Origin: Rhodospirillales bacterium | Lineage (GTDB): Bacteria > Pseudomonadota > Alphaproteobacteria > ATCC43930 > CGMCC-115725 | Length of the DNA: 64,000 nucleotides | Assembly: GCA_028288725.1 (NCBI GenBank) | Contig: JAQGIC010000021.1 | Location: 1-64,000 of the forward strand | Reading direction: 5' to 3' | Part shown: positions 8,360 to 15,262 of the stretch, piece by piece | Position numbering within the stretch: position 1 is the first letter of the stretch | How the letters are laid out: the number at the start of each line of letters is the position of its first letter | Notes under the pieces: generated by a model | Databases searched by the model: none | What the model was told of the DNA's origin: nothing | The model's input: only the letters and a program-made list of their open reading frames with translations | Made by a program: the position numbers and the translations under genes

Positions 8360-9253
8360 ATGCTGCGCGAGCGATTGCTGGAAGAGCTGCTGGCCTGGAA
8401 CCTGGCAATGGGAGCCGACGAGGCGATCGGCGACGTCGCCGTCGACCGATTCGCCGAATCCGAGCGCCGGGCCCAGGCCCTGGCGGCCAGGCGCCAGGGC
8501 CTGGGCCCGGACCCCGCGCGTCCCGCACCGTCCCCCCAACCCGCCCTCGCGAGGCCGGTTGCCGCCGCATCGACCAACCGGCAGCAGGCTCCGATCGTGT
8601 TGCCCAAGGCGGCGCCGGTCCTCGACGGCGGACTGTCGGCGGCGATCGAGGCGGCGCGCGCCGCGGCCGCGGCAGCCGACACGCTCGACGCGCTGCGCGA
8701 GGCCGTGATGGCGTTCGAAGGCTGCGGGCTGAAGAAAACCGCCACCAACACGGTCTTCGCCGAGGGCGTCCCCGATGGCGGCCTGATGCTGATCGGCGAG
8801 GCGCCGGGCGCCGACGAGGACCGGATCGGCAAGCCGTTCGTCGGGGTCTCCGGCCAACTGCTCGACCGGATGCTGGCCGCGATCGGGCGGTCGCGCCAGA
8901 CCGATGCCTATATCACCAACGCGCTGTTCTGGCGGCCGCCCGGCAATCGAAAGCCGACCGACAGCGAAATCGCGATCTGCCGGCCGTTCGTCGAACGGCA
9001 TATCGCGTTGGTTCGGCCACGACTTCTAGTATTGGTAGGCGGTACCGCCTCAGCCGCGATGCTGCCTGGAAGTCTCGGGATTACAAGGCTCCGCGGGCAG
9101 TGGCTGGCACTCCAGGTGAACGGGCTCGCCGAGCCGGTCCAAGCAATCGCGATGTATCACCCCTCCTTTCTGTTGCGCTCACCGGAGCGCAAACGGGAGG
9201 CTTGGGCTGATCTACTATCCATCAAGAACAAGCTAGAAGATTCGCTGAAATAA
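8360..9253 (+). CDS. Uracil-DNA glycosylase, family 4-like
   Basis: The 297-residue product excises uracil from DNA. After a 110-residue Ala/Pro-rich lead, the glycosylase domain has motif A MLIGEAPGADEDR (GEAPG at 146-150), PFVGVSGQLLDRML, YITNALFWRPPGNR and motif B YHPSFLLRSP (His267). Family 4 enzymes normally hold a 4Fe-4S cluster with four Cys; this protein has only two cysteines in total (C122 in FEGCGLKK and C207 in AICRPFV). The gene is monocistronic, with AAAAAGG before the ATG. Confidence 0.92.
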   Translation: MLRERLLEELLAWNLAMGADEAIGDVAVDRFAESERRAQALAARRQGLGPDPARPAPSPQPALARPVAAASTNRQQAPIVLPKAAPVLDGGLSAAIEAARAAAAAADTLDALREAVMAFEGCGLKKTATNTVFAEGVPDGGLMLIGEAPGADEDRIGKPFVGVSGQLLDRMLAAIGRSRQTDAYITNALFWRPPGNRKPTDSEIAICRPFVERHIALVRPRLLVLVGGTASAAMLPGSLGITRLRGQWLALQVNGLAEPVQAIAMYHPSFLLRSPERKREAWADLLSIKNKLEDSLK

Positions 9254-9261
9254 CTTCAAGA

Positions 9262-9325
9262 AAAACAACATTAATCGTGAAATAATCACGATGTTAAAAA
9301 AGCATAGAAAATTTTATGCTTGTAA
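9262..9325 (+). terminator. Two AT-rich hairpins after the UDG gene
   Basis: Two small inverted repeats follow the UDG stop: ATCGTGA-N5-TCACGAT and AAGCATA-N8-TATGCTT. Their AT-rich loops and position between tandem genes suggest transcription termination or a processed 3' end, but no clean T-run follows the first hairpin. Confidence 0.4.
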
Positions 9326-9355
9326 GGCTGAGATTTTTCCTCTATCCATCTCGCC

Positions 9356-11014
9356 ATGACTGGAATACATCAGGGCGGCCGTCTCAAAAAGACTTGGCCC
9401 ACGGTGATCCTTTGCGCCTTTGCGGCGACCCTTGCTTTCGGGGTTGCGGCGATCCCCTCTGCCGCTTCGGCGGCAGGCGTGGTGCAAACCGCCGCACTCC
9501 CCGTCAACCCGCCGATCGACCCGAATCTCGTCCAGAGCCTGCCGGCCCTGCTCGGCGATATGGACGCGTCGCGCTATGCCGCGATCTTCGCGCTGCAGGA
9601 CGAGGCGAATTGGAAGGCAGCCGACGAGCAGATCGCGGCGCTGCAAGATAGATCGCTGCTCGGCACGGTCCTGGCACAGCGCTACCTGTCGGCCAAATAC
9701 AAGACGAGCTTCGTCGAGGCGCGCGACTGGCTCGGCACCTACGCCGATCTGCCCGAGGCGCGGGCGATCTGGGCGCTGGCCAAGAAGCGGTCGCCCGGCA
9801 AGCCGCTGCCGTCGCCGATCCTGGCGAGCGCGCAGGTCGCGAGCCCGATCGAGGCCGATCCGAAGGCGGTGCGACCACCGGCCGCCGATTTCGATATGCC
9901 CAAGCTGCCGGCCGAACCGCGCGGCACCAATATCCAGCCGCCGGCCAAATTCGAGGCCGGCCTGGCATCCTGGCGCAACAAGAAATTCGCCGAAGCCGCG
10001 ACCGCGTTCGAAGCCGTGTCGCGCTCGACCGACGTGCCCAGCTGGTATGTCGCCGCCGGCGCCTTCTGGGCGGCGCGGGCCCATCTGATCCTGCGCGAGC
10101 CCCAGAAGGTCGATCCGCTGCTCGAGACCGCGGCGCTGCAGCCGCGCACCTTCTACGGCCTGCTCGCGCGCCGCATGCTGGGCGTGGAGCCGGACATGCG
10201 CTTCGGTGCCAAGCCGTTGAGTGACACCGAGATTTCGCAGCTGGAGTCGCTACCCGGCGGCCGTCGCGCGCTGGCGCTGGTCCAGGTCGGCGAAACCGAC
10301 CGGGCCGAGGCCGAGCTGCGGGCGCTGACCACGCGCTCGGCGCCGGGTCTGGCCGACGCCATCGTGGCGCTCGCCGATCTCGCCAACATGCCGGCCCTGT
10401 GCCTGGCGCTGTCGTCCGGCCGCAAGGGTGCCGACGATCGCCATGACGATGCCGCCTATCCGGTGCCGCGCTGGCAGCCGCGCAACGGTTTCTCGGTCGA
10501 TCGCGCCCTGCTGTTCGCGCTGATGATGCAGGAATCCCGCTTCGACGCCGACGCCCAGAGCGGCTCGGGCGCCTCGGGATTGATGCAGCTGATGCCGCAG
10601 ACCGCCCGCGATGTTGCCCGTCGTGCGGGCATCCATTTCAAGAGCGTCGACGAACTGGTCGACCCGGTGCTGAATCTCAGCCTGGGCCAGGAATATGTGA
10701 AGCAGTTGATCGACCATACCCAGATCAACGGCAACCTGATCCTCGTGCTGGCGACCTACAACAGCGGGACGGCACCGCTGACCCGCTGGCAGAACAAGCC
10801 GGAATATCAGCACGACCCGCTGCTGTTCATCGAAAGCCTGACCACGATACCGCAGCGGCTCTATGTCGAGCGCGTGCTGACCAACATGTGGATCTATCGC
10901 CAGCGGCTGGGCCAGAAGGTGCCGGACCTGGATGCGCTTGCGGCGAACGAATGGCCGACCTATGTCTCGGCCGACGCTTCGTCGCAAAGGGTCCAACATG
11001 CCGCGGCTCGATGA
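9356..11014 (+). CDS. Soluble lytic murein transglycosylase
   Basis: The 552-residue periplasmic enzyme cleaves peptidoglycan glycan strands to 1,6-anhydromuropeptides. It has a signal peptide (hydrophobic residues about 16-38, cleavage near ASAAG), a long alpha-helical superhelical U/L region, and a C-terminal SLT domain with MMQESRFDADAQSGSGASG (the Glu in QESRF is the catalytic acid), GLMQLMPQT and LATYNSGTAPLTRW. It overlaps moaB by 17 bp at the 3' end, implying co-transcription although the functions are unrelated. Confidence 0.95.
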   Translation: MTGIHQGGRLKKTWPTVILCAFAATLAFGVAAIPSAASAAGVVQTAALPVNPPIDPNLVQSLPALLGDMDASRYAAIFALQDEANWKAADEQIAALQDRSLLGTVLAQRYLSAKYKTSFVEARDWLGTYADLPEARAIWALAKKRSPGKPLPSPILASAQVASPIEADPKAVRPPAADFDMPKLPAEPRGTNIQPPAKFEAGLASWRNKKFAEAATAFEAVSRSTDVPSWYVAAGAFWAARAHLILREPQKVDPLLETAALQPRTFYGLLARRMLGVEPDMRFGAKPLSDTEISQLESLPGGRRALALVQVGETDRAEAELRALTTRSAPGLADAIVALADLANMPALCLALSSGRKGADDRHDDAAYPVPRWQPRNGFSVDRALLFALMMQESRFDADAQSGSGASGLMQLMPQTARDVARRAGIHFKSVDELVDPVLNLSLGQEYVKQLIDHTQINGNLILVLATYNSGTAPLTRWQNKPEYQHDPLLFIESLTTIPQRLYVERVLTNMWIYRQRLGQKVPDLDALAANEWPTYVSADASSQRVQHAAAR

Positions 11015-11534
11015 ATCAAGACCGTTCCTTCCCGTCCAGATCGCGCTTCTGACCGTTTCCGATACCCGCACTGCCGCCGACGACAAATCGGGCAATGTGC
11101 TGGCGGAGATGATCGAGCGCGACGGCCATAAGATCGCCCGGCGCCTGATCGTGCGCGACGATCGGGCCGCGATCGAGGCCCAGCTTCGCCTGTGGATCGC
11201 CGATCCCGACGTGGATGTGGTGATCTCGACCGGCGGCACCGGCGTCACCGGCCGGGACGTGACGCCCGAGGCGTTCCACGCGGTCTTCGAAAAGCATATC
11301 CCCGGCTTCGGTGAGATCTTCCGCTGGCTCAGCTGGCAGAAGGTCGGCACGTCGACCATCCAGTCGCGCGCCACGGCCGGCGTGGCCCACGGCACCTATC
11401 TGTTCGCGCTGCCGGGCTCGCCCTCGGCCTGCCGCGACGCCTGGGACGATATCCTGAAGCACCAGCTCGACAACCGCTATCGCCCGTGCAACCTGGTCGA
11501 GCTGATGCCGCGTCTGGAAGAGCACCGGCGCTAA
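10998..11534 (+). CDS. moaB: Molybdenum cofactor biosynthesis protein B
   Basis: The 178-residue product (MPRLDESRPFLPVQIALL) has the MoaB/Mog fold signature: TVSDTRTAADDKSG, VVISTGGTGVTGRDVTPEA and LFALPGSPSACRDAWD. The family adenylylates molybdopterin or assists molybdenum insertion in Moco synthesis. The ATG at 10998 lies inside the transglycosylase 3' end, with AAAGGG upstream; longer in-frame starts would sit deep in that gene. A Moco-dependent CoxL-type enzyme occurs at 27.4 kb in the window but is not linked. Confidence 0.95.
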   Translation: MPRLDESRPFLPVQIALLTVSDTRTAADDKSGNVLAEMIERDGHKIARRLIVRDDRAAIEAQLRLWIADPDVDVVISTGGTGVTGRDVTPEAFHAVFEKHIPGFGEIFRWLSWQKVGTSTIQSRATAGVAHGTYLFALPGSPSACRDAWDDILKHQLDNRYRPCNLVELMPRLEEHRR

Positions 11535-11538
11535 ACGG

Positions 11539-12591
11539 GTGTTCGATCCCCATTCAGCCGACCACCGCGGCGGCCTCGCCGACCGTCTGCGGGCGCAATG
11601 GCCGGGCCTGACGGCGGCCGACCTCGATCCGCTGCCGATGAAGGGCGTGGCGCATGATCATCTGGCGCTCCACGCGCTGGGCCTGGTCGTGCGCGTGCCG
11701 CGGCTCAGCCAATGGTCGATGCCGGCCGAGGCGGCGCTGGCCTATCAGGCCGAGGGCTTCCGCCGCCTGGCGCCCAGCGGCGTGACGCCCGGCCTGCAGG
11801 CGGTGCTGCCGCCGGACACCCTGCTGCCGCGCGGGGCGCTGGTCGTCGATTTCGTCGCCGGCCGCGCACCGCGCCTGCCGGACGAGCTGCCGGCGCTCGC
11901 CCGGACCTTGGCGGCGATCCATCGGGTGCCGACGATTCCGCCGCGCCGTCGGCCGCCGCTGGCCGATCACGCGCCGAACCCGATCGCGGCCACGGTCGGC
12001 CTGCTCGACAATCACGCCGGTTTCCTCGACGACGGTGTCCCGCCCGATGTGGCCCGGCTGCTCAGGGACGAGCTGGCCTGGGCTCACGACCTGGCGCGCG
12101 CGGCGGAGAACGCGGCCGTCTCCGCGCCGATCACGCTGGTGGCGACCGACACCCATCCGGGAAACTTTCTCGTCGGCGCCGACGGCATCGCCCGCTTCGT
12201 CGATCTGGAAAAGACGCTCTACGGCTTGCCGGCGATCGATCTGGCCCATGCCACGCTCTATACCTCCACCCAGTGGGACCGCGAGGTGATGGTCACGCTC
12301 GACGCGGACGATCTGCAGCGCTTCCATGGCGCCTATGCCGCAGCGGTCGGCCCGGCCGCCTGGGCGCGCCTGGAGCCCTGGATCGTGCCGGCGCGGCGGC
12401 TCACCTGGCTGCGCACGACGCTGTGGGCCGTGCGGTGGCGGGCGCTGGCGGCGAGCGATCCGGACTGGTCGTCCGACCGGGTCGCGCCCGCGCTGATCGC
12501 CCATATCCAGGGTCGCGTCGCGGACTTCACCGCCCCCGAAACCATCGCGCGGATGCACGCCGAACTGGCGTCCCAGAGCGCGACGATATGA
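11539..12591 (+). CDS. Aminoglycoside phosphotransferase-like kinase, unknown substrate
   Basis: The 350-residue protein has the APH/choline-kinase catalytic part: VATDTHPGNFLVGADGIARF (a variant of the HxDxxxxN loop) and FVDLEKTLYGLPAIDLAHAT (metal-binding Asp, then Glu). The N-terminal half carries LVVDFVAGRAPRLPDELP, like the hinge of APH family kinases. GTG at 11539 starts 4 bp after moaB. A small-molecule kinase role is likely; antibiotic resistance should not be assumed. Its last codons and TGA stop lie within a dispersed palindromic repeat. Confidence 0.78.
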   Translation: MFDPHSADHRGGLADRLRAQWPGLTAADLDPLPMKGVAHDHLALHALGLVVRVPRLSQWSMPAEAALAYQAEGFRRLAPSGVTPGLQAVLPPDTLLPRGALVVDFVAGRAPRLPDELPALARTLAAIHRVPTIPPRRRPPLADHAPNPIAATVGLLDNHAGFLDDGVPPDVARLLRDELAWAHDLARAAENAAVSAPITLVATDTHPGNFLVGADGIARFVDLEKTLYGLPAIDLAHATLYTSTQWDREVMVTLDADDLQRFHGAYAAAVGPAAWARLEPWIVPARRLTWLRTTLWAVRWRALAASDPDWSSDRVAPALIAHIQGRVADFTAPETIARMHAELASQSATI

Positions 12592-12667
12592 GGCCTGCTC
12601 GGCCTCATATCTAAATCGAGCCCGATCCTGACGCTTGCTTCCTAAGCGTTGGGTGAATCGGTCCACC
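12585..12667. repeat. Modular palindromic element, copy R1
   Basis: Module B (gatatgaggcc-N5-ggcctcatatc, 12585-12612) is followed by a variant of module A: CCGATC, then an imperfect stem ctgacgctt/aagcgttgg, then GTGAATCGG. It shares module B with copies R3 and R4 and the variable stem type with R2. The stop codon of the APH-like gene lies inside module B. Confidence 0.8.
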
Positions 12668-12680
12668 GGACTAATGAGTT

Positions 12681-12723
12681 GTGCGTAAAATCAGACGGAT
12701 TTCATCCGTCTGATTTTACGCAC
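12681..12723. repeat. Perfect 20-bp inverted repeat with 3-nt loop
   Basis: Arms at 12681-12700 and 12704-12723 are perfectly complementary (GTGCGTAAAATCAGACGGAT on the left), separated by TTC. No T-run follows, so it is not a classic terminator. It sits 77 bp before the radical SAM gene and 14 bp beyond element R1. Confidence 0.85.
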
Positions 12724-12800
12724 GATGAGAACATCGCCGCCGCCCGAGTCGGGCCGTCTTTGTTCTTGTTTTGATCTCTATATGATGCCATTTTGGTCTT

Positions 12801-13886
12801 ATGGAGCAGATGCCTTCAAAGGGACCCCGCAAGGGGCGCGGCAGCCTCACGAACGCGGTCGGGCGGTTCGAGGGCTATGACCGTGTCGAGATCGACGACG
12901 GCTGGGGCAGCGCCGACGAACCGGTGCTGCCGCTCGGCACCACGCTGACCGAGGATACGACCCGTACCATCATCGCGCGCAACCGCTCGCCGGACGTGCC
13001 GTTCGACCGGTCGATCAATCCGTACCGGGGTTGCGAGCACGGCTGCATCTATTGTTTCGCCCGACCGACCCACGCCTATCTGGGCCTCTCGCCCGGGCTC
13101 GATTTCGAAAGCCGGCTGTTCTACAAGCCGCGCGCGGCGGAGCTGCTGGCGAAGGAACTGTCGGCGCCGTCCTATAAATGCGAGCCGATGGCGATGGGGA
13201 CCAACACCGACCCCTATCAGCCGATCGAGAAGGAGCACGAGGTCACGCGCCGGATCCTGGAGGTGCTGCGCGACTTCAACCATCCGGTCTCGATCGTGAC
13301 CAAGGGTGCGCTCGTCCAGCGCGACATCGATATTCTGGGGCCGATGGCGGCGAAGCGGCAGGCCAAGGTCGCGGTCTCCATCACCACGCTCGATCGCGCG
13401 CTCGCCCGGCGCATGGAGCCACGGGCGGCGACGCCGGAGCGGCGGCTGGAGACAGTCCGTGCGCTGGCCGATGCCGGCATTCCGGTCGGCGTGATGGCCG
13501 CGCCGATGATCCCGGGCTTGAACGACCACGAGATGGAAGCGATTCTGGAAGCGTCGAAGGCGGCGGGCGCCAGCTCGGCCGGCTATGTCGTGCTGCGCCT
13601 GCCGCTCGAGATCAAGGATCTGTTCGCCGAATGGCTGGAGGCGCAGGTACCGCTCAGGGCCAAGCATGTGCTGACCCTGATCCGCGACATCCGCGACGGA
13701 CGGCTGAACCATAGCGAGTTCGGCCAGCGCATGAAGGGCAGCGGCGCCTATGCCGATCTCCTCGGCCAGCGCTTCCGCCTGGCGCAGAAGCGCATCGGCC
13801 TCAACATGACGCGCGAGCTGCACAGCCTGGACTGCAGCCAGTTCCGCAAGCCGCCCAAGGCGGGCGATCAGCTGAGTTTGTTTTAG
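12801..13886 (+). CDS. Radical SAM protein, PA0069 / spore-photolyase-like family
   Basis: The 361-residue protein contains the 4Fe-4S motif CEHGCIYC (CxxxCxxC) within NPYRGCEHGCIYCFARP, a SplB-like radical SAM arrangement, then SIVTKGALVQRDIDIL and VAAPMIPGLNDHE typical of TIM-barrel radical SAM enzymes. The start MEQMPSKGPRKGRGS and the family-typical N-terminal linker look complete. The reaction of the PA0069 subgroup is not established. It is monocistronic, after element R1 and the perfect hairpin. Confidence 0.9.
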   Translation: MEQMPSKGPRKGRGSLTNAVGRFEGYDRVEIDDGWGSADEPVLPLGTTLTEDTTRTIIARNRSPDVPFDRSINPYRGCEHGCIYCFARPTHAYLGLSPGLDFESRLFYKPRAAELLAKELSAPSYKCEPMAMGTNTDPYQPIEKEHEVTRRILEVLRDFNHPVSIVTKGALVQRDIDILGPMAAKRQAKVAVSITTLDRALARRMEPRAATPERRLETVRALADAGIPVGVMAAPMIPGLNDHEMEAILEASKAAGASSAGYVVLRLPLEIKDLFAEWLEAQVPLRAKHVLTLIRDIRDGRLNHSEFGQRMKGSGAYADLLGQRFRLAQKRIGLNMTRELHSLDCSQFRKPPKAGDQLSLF

Positions 13887-14142
13887 GGCTGGATGCGCGT
13901 GAGTCGAAAAGCAGGCCTGCCTGCGTGGAAGACGCCCGGAAGCAATCAGCTGTGTTGGTGGACACTTAGGCTGGGGCGCTGGCGGTACCATTCGGTGCCG
14001 GGCCGTCTCGTATCCGCTATCGGGGCGTCATCCGGACTGAAAAGCCGAAGCTCGCTTTAGCGTCGGATCCTGGCGCGGCTTCCGTTTGGAAGAACCGTCC
14101 GAATTGGAAAACTCTGCGCGGGGATCACGCTCTTGGGGAAAG

Positions 14143-14334
14143 TCAGGCGGCGTAGGCCGCGCTGCGCATGGTTTCGACGGCCAGCAGGATGCGCAGCCAG
14201 ACGTCGGCACTGTCGCGATCGCCGGCGTCCTGGAACCCGCCCACCACCTTGCGCGCCTCGACGACGGCGCCGTCGCCGTGCCGGTTGAGCCACAGGTTGG
14301 CCTGCCGAAGGATGTCTTGGTCCGAAACGCTCAT
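14143..14334 (-). CDS. Small helical hypothetical protein
   Basis: The 63-residue protein (MSVSDQDILRQANLWLNRHG) is predicted helical, with a WLRILLAVETMRS C-terminal part. The pattern (short, one gene after an exonuclease-like gene, 18 bp apart) resembles small DUF6961-type alphaproteobacterial proteins, but I am not certain of the family. It is likely co-transcribed with the upstream DnaQ-like gene and so likely to share its SOS control. Confidence 0.6.
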   Translation of the reverse strand: MSVSDQDILRQANLWLNRHGDGAVVEARKVVGGFQDAGDRDSADVWLRILLAVETMRSAAYAA

Positions 14335-14352
14335 CGCATACTCTGCTTCGTA

Positions 14353-14901
14353 TCAACCGAGCTCGTAACGGCTCACCGCGGCCGCGAGCTTACGGATATC
14401 TGCGAGCGCCTTCCAGTCCGCGACCTGATCGCCGACCTGCCGAACCAGCGCTTGATATTCGCGCCGACCCGCGCCAGGGAACAGATCGCCGTAGCGCCGG
14501 ATGGCCGGCACCGGGAACCGCGCGGCCGCCGCAAAGATCTTGTCGAGCCAGATCTGGTCCAGGGCCGGGGCGTCGGAATGCACCTCCAGCCCGCCCAGTG
14601 CCATGGCGATCTGGTGGGCGGCCTCGGCCGGCGAGATGCCCTCGCGCTCCAGCCGCTCGCGGCTGATGCCGTGAATTTCCTCGGCCTCGTCCTCCCAGCC
14701 GCGCCAGGTCGGCGCCGGCTTGATCAGGATATGGCCCTCGCGGCCGCTGTCGAGCACGCGCCACGCGACGGAGACCGGCCAGCTGTCCGAGCCCAACCCC
14801 GAACTGTCGATATTGATGATCGCCCGGCGGCTGGGCTTGCGCGCCCTCAGGCTGGAAATCCCCGGAAACGCCCAATTCGACTTCGAGAGTAACGCGCCCA
14901 T
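14353..14901 (-). CDS. DnaQ-like 3'-5' exonuclease-fold protein
   Basis: The 182-residue protein has an exonuclease-like layout: Exo I region AIINIDSSGLGSDSWPVSVA (Asp32), Exo II-like AEEIHGISRERLEREGI, and Exo III-like EVHSDAPALDQIWLDK (Asp110, Asp115). In canonical DEDD enzymes Exo I reads DxE; here it is D-S-S, so the second acidic ligand is missing. GGAAGG precedes the ATG at 14901. An SOS box lies 54 bp upstream, implying damage induction. It may be a degenerate nuclease, or a nuclease with altered metal binding. Confidence 0.72.
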   Translation of the reverse strand: MGALLSKSNWAFPGISSLRARKPSRRAIINIDSSGLGSDSWPVSVAWRVLDSGREGHILIKPAPTWRGWEDEAEEIHGISRERLEREGISPAEAAHQIAMALGGLEVHSDAPALDQIWLDKIFAAAARFPVPAIRRYGDLFPGAGRREYQALVRQVGDQVADWKALADIRKLAAAVSRYELG

Positions 14902-14935
14902 GGCTGTCGCCTTCCGCTGGATCTGATGACCATCT

Positions 14936-14969
14936 GTTCCCTTTTCGTACCATAGAACAAAAATGGAAC
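14936..14969 (-). promoter_or_regulatory. LexA (SOS) box plus a second near-match
   Basis: At 14955-14969 the minus strand reads GTTCCATTTTTGTTC, an exact GTTC-N7-GTTC alphaproteobacterial LexA operator. At 14936-14950 the plus strand reads GTTC-N7-GTAC, one base off. The site faces the DnaQ-like gene starting at 14901; the next plus-strand gene starts almost 300 bp away, so the nuclease gene is the likely target. Confidence 0.8.
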
Positions 14970-15262
14970 ATTTGTCTCGGAATTTTTGCGAAGTGCGGTC
15001 CTGTGGCGCTTCTACGCCGCGGCGTTCAAAATCGCGCTGCTCCGCAGCAAAACCAGTGCGGTGCAGCGGAACCAGGCGGAAACGGCTCCCGTTAGCGCAA
15101 TCGGATGACCGCCGCAGGCCTCAATTTTGTCACCCCAGCGCCTTGCCCTTCCGAGCGAAATTCCAGCGGCATGGCGCAGTCCGTGCCCCGTCGCCTCTTT
15201 TTGCGAACTTTTGGCTGTATCGAGGACCGCCCGAGGCGGTCCTTCTCGTGTGAGGGTGACGG
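14970..15262. other. Intergenic region before the first PA14 gene
   Basis: No convincing gene is seen on either strand; the open frames here are low-complexity and Arg-rich. It holds one short hairpin gaccgcc-N2-ggcggtc type at about 15226-15242, immediately before the PA14 gene, which may act in its leader. No promoter could be assigned with confidence. Confidence 0.4.

Noticed and set aside
14963-15253. A 96-codon plus-strand frame
   Set aside because: It begins inside the LexA box region, is Arg/Ser-rich and carries no motif.
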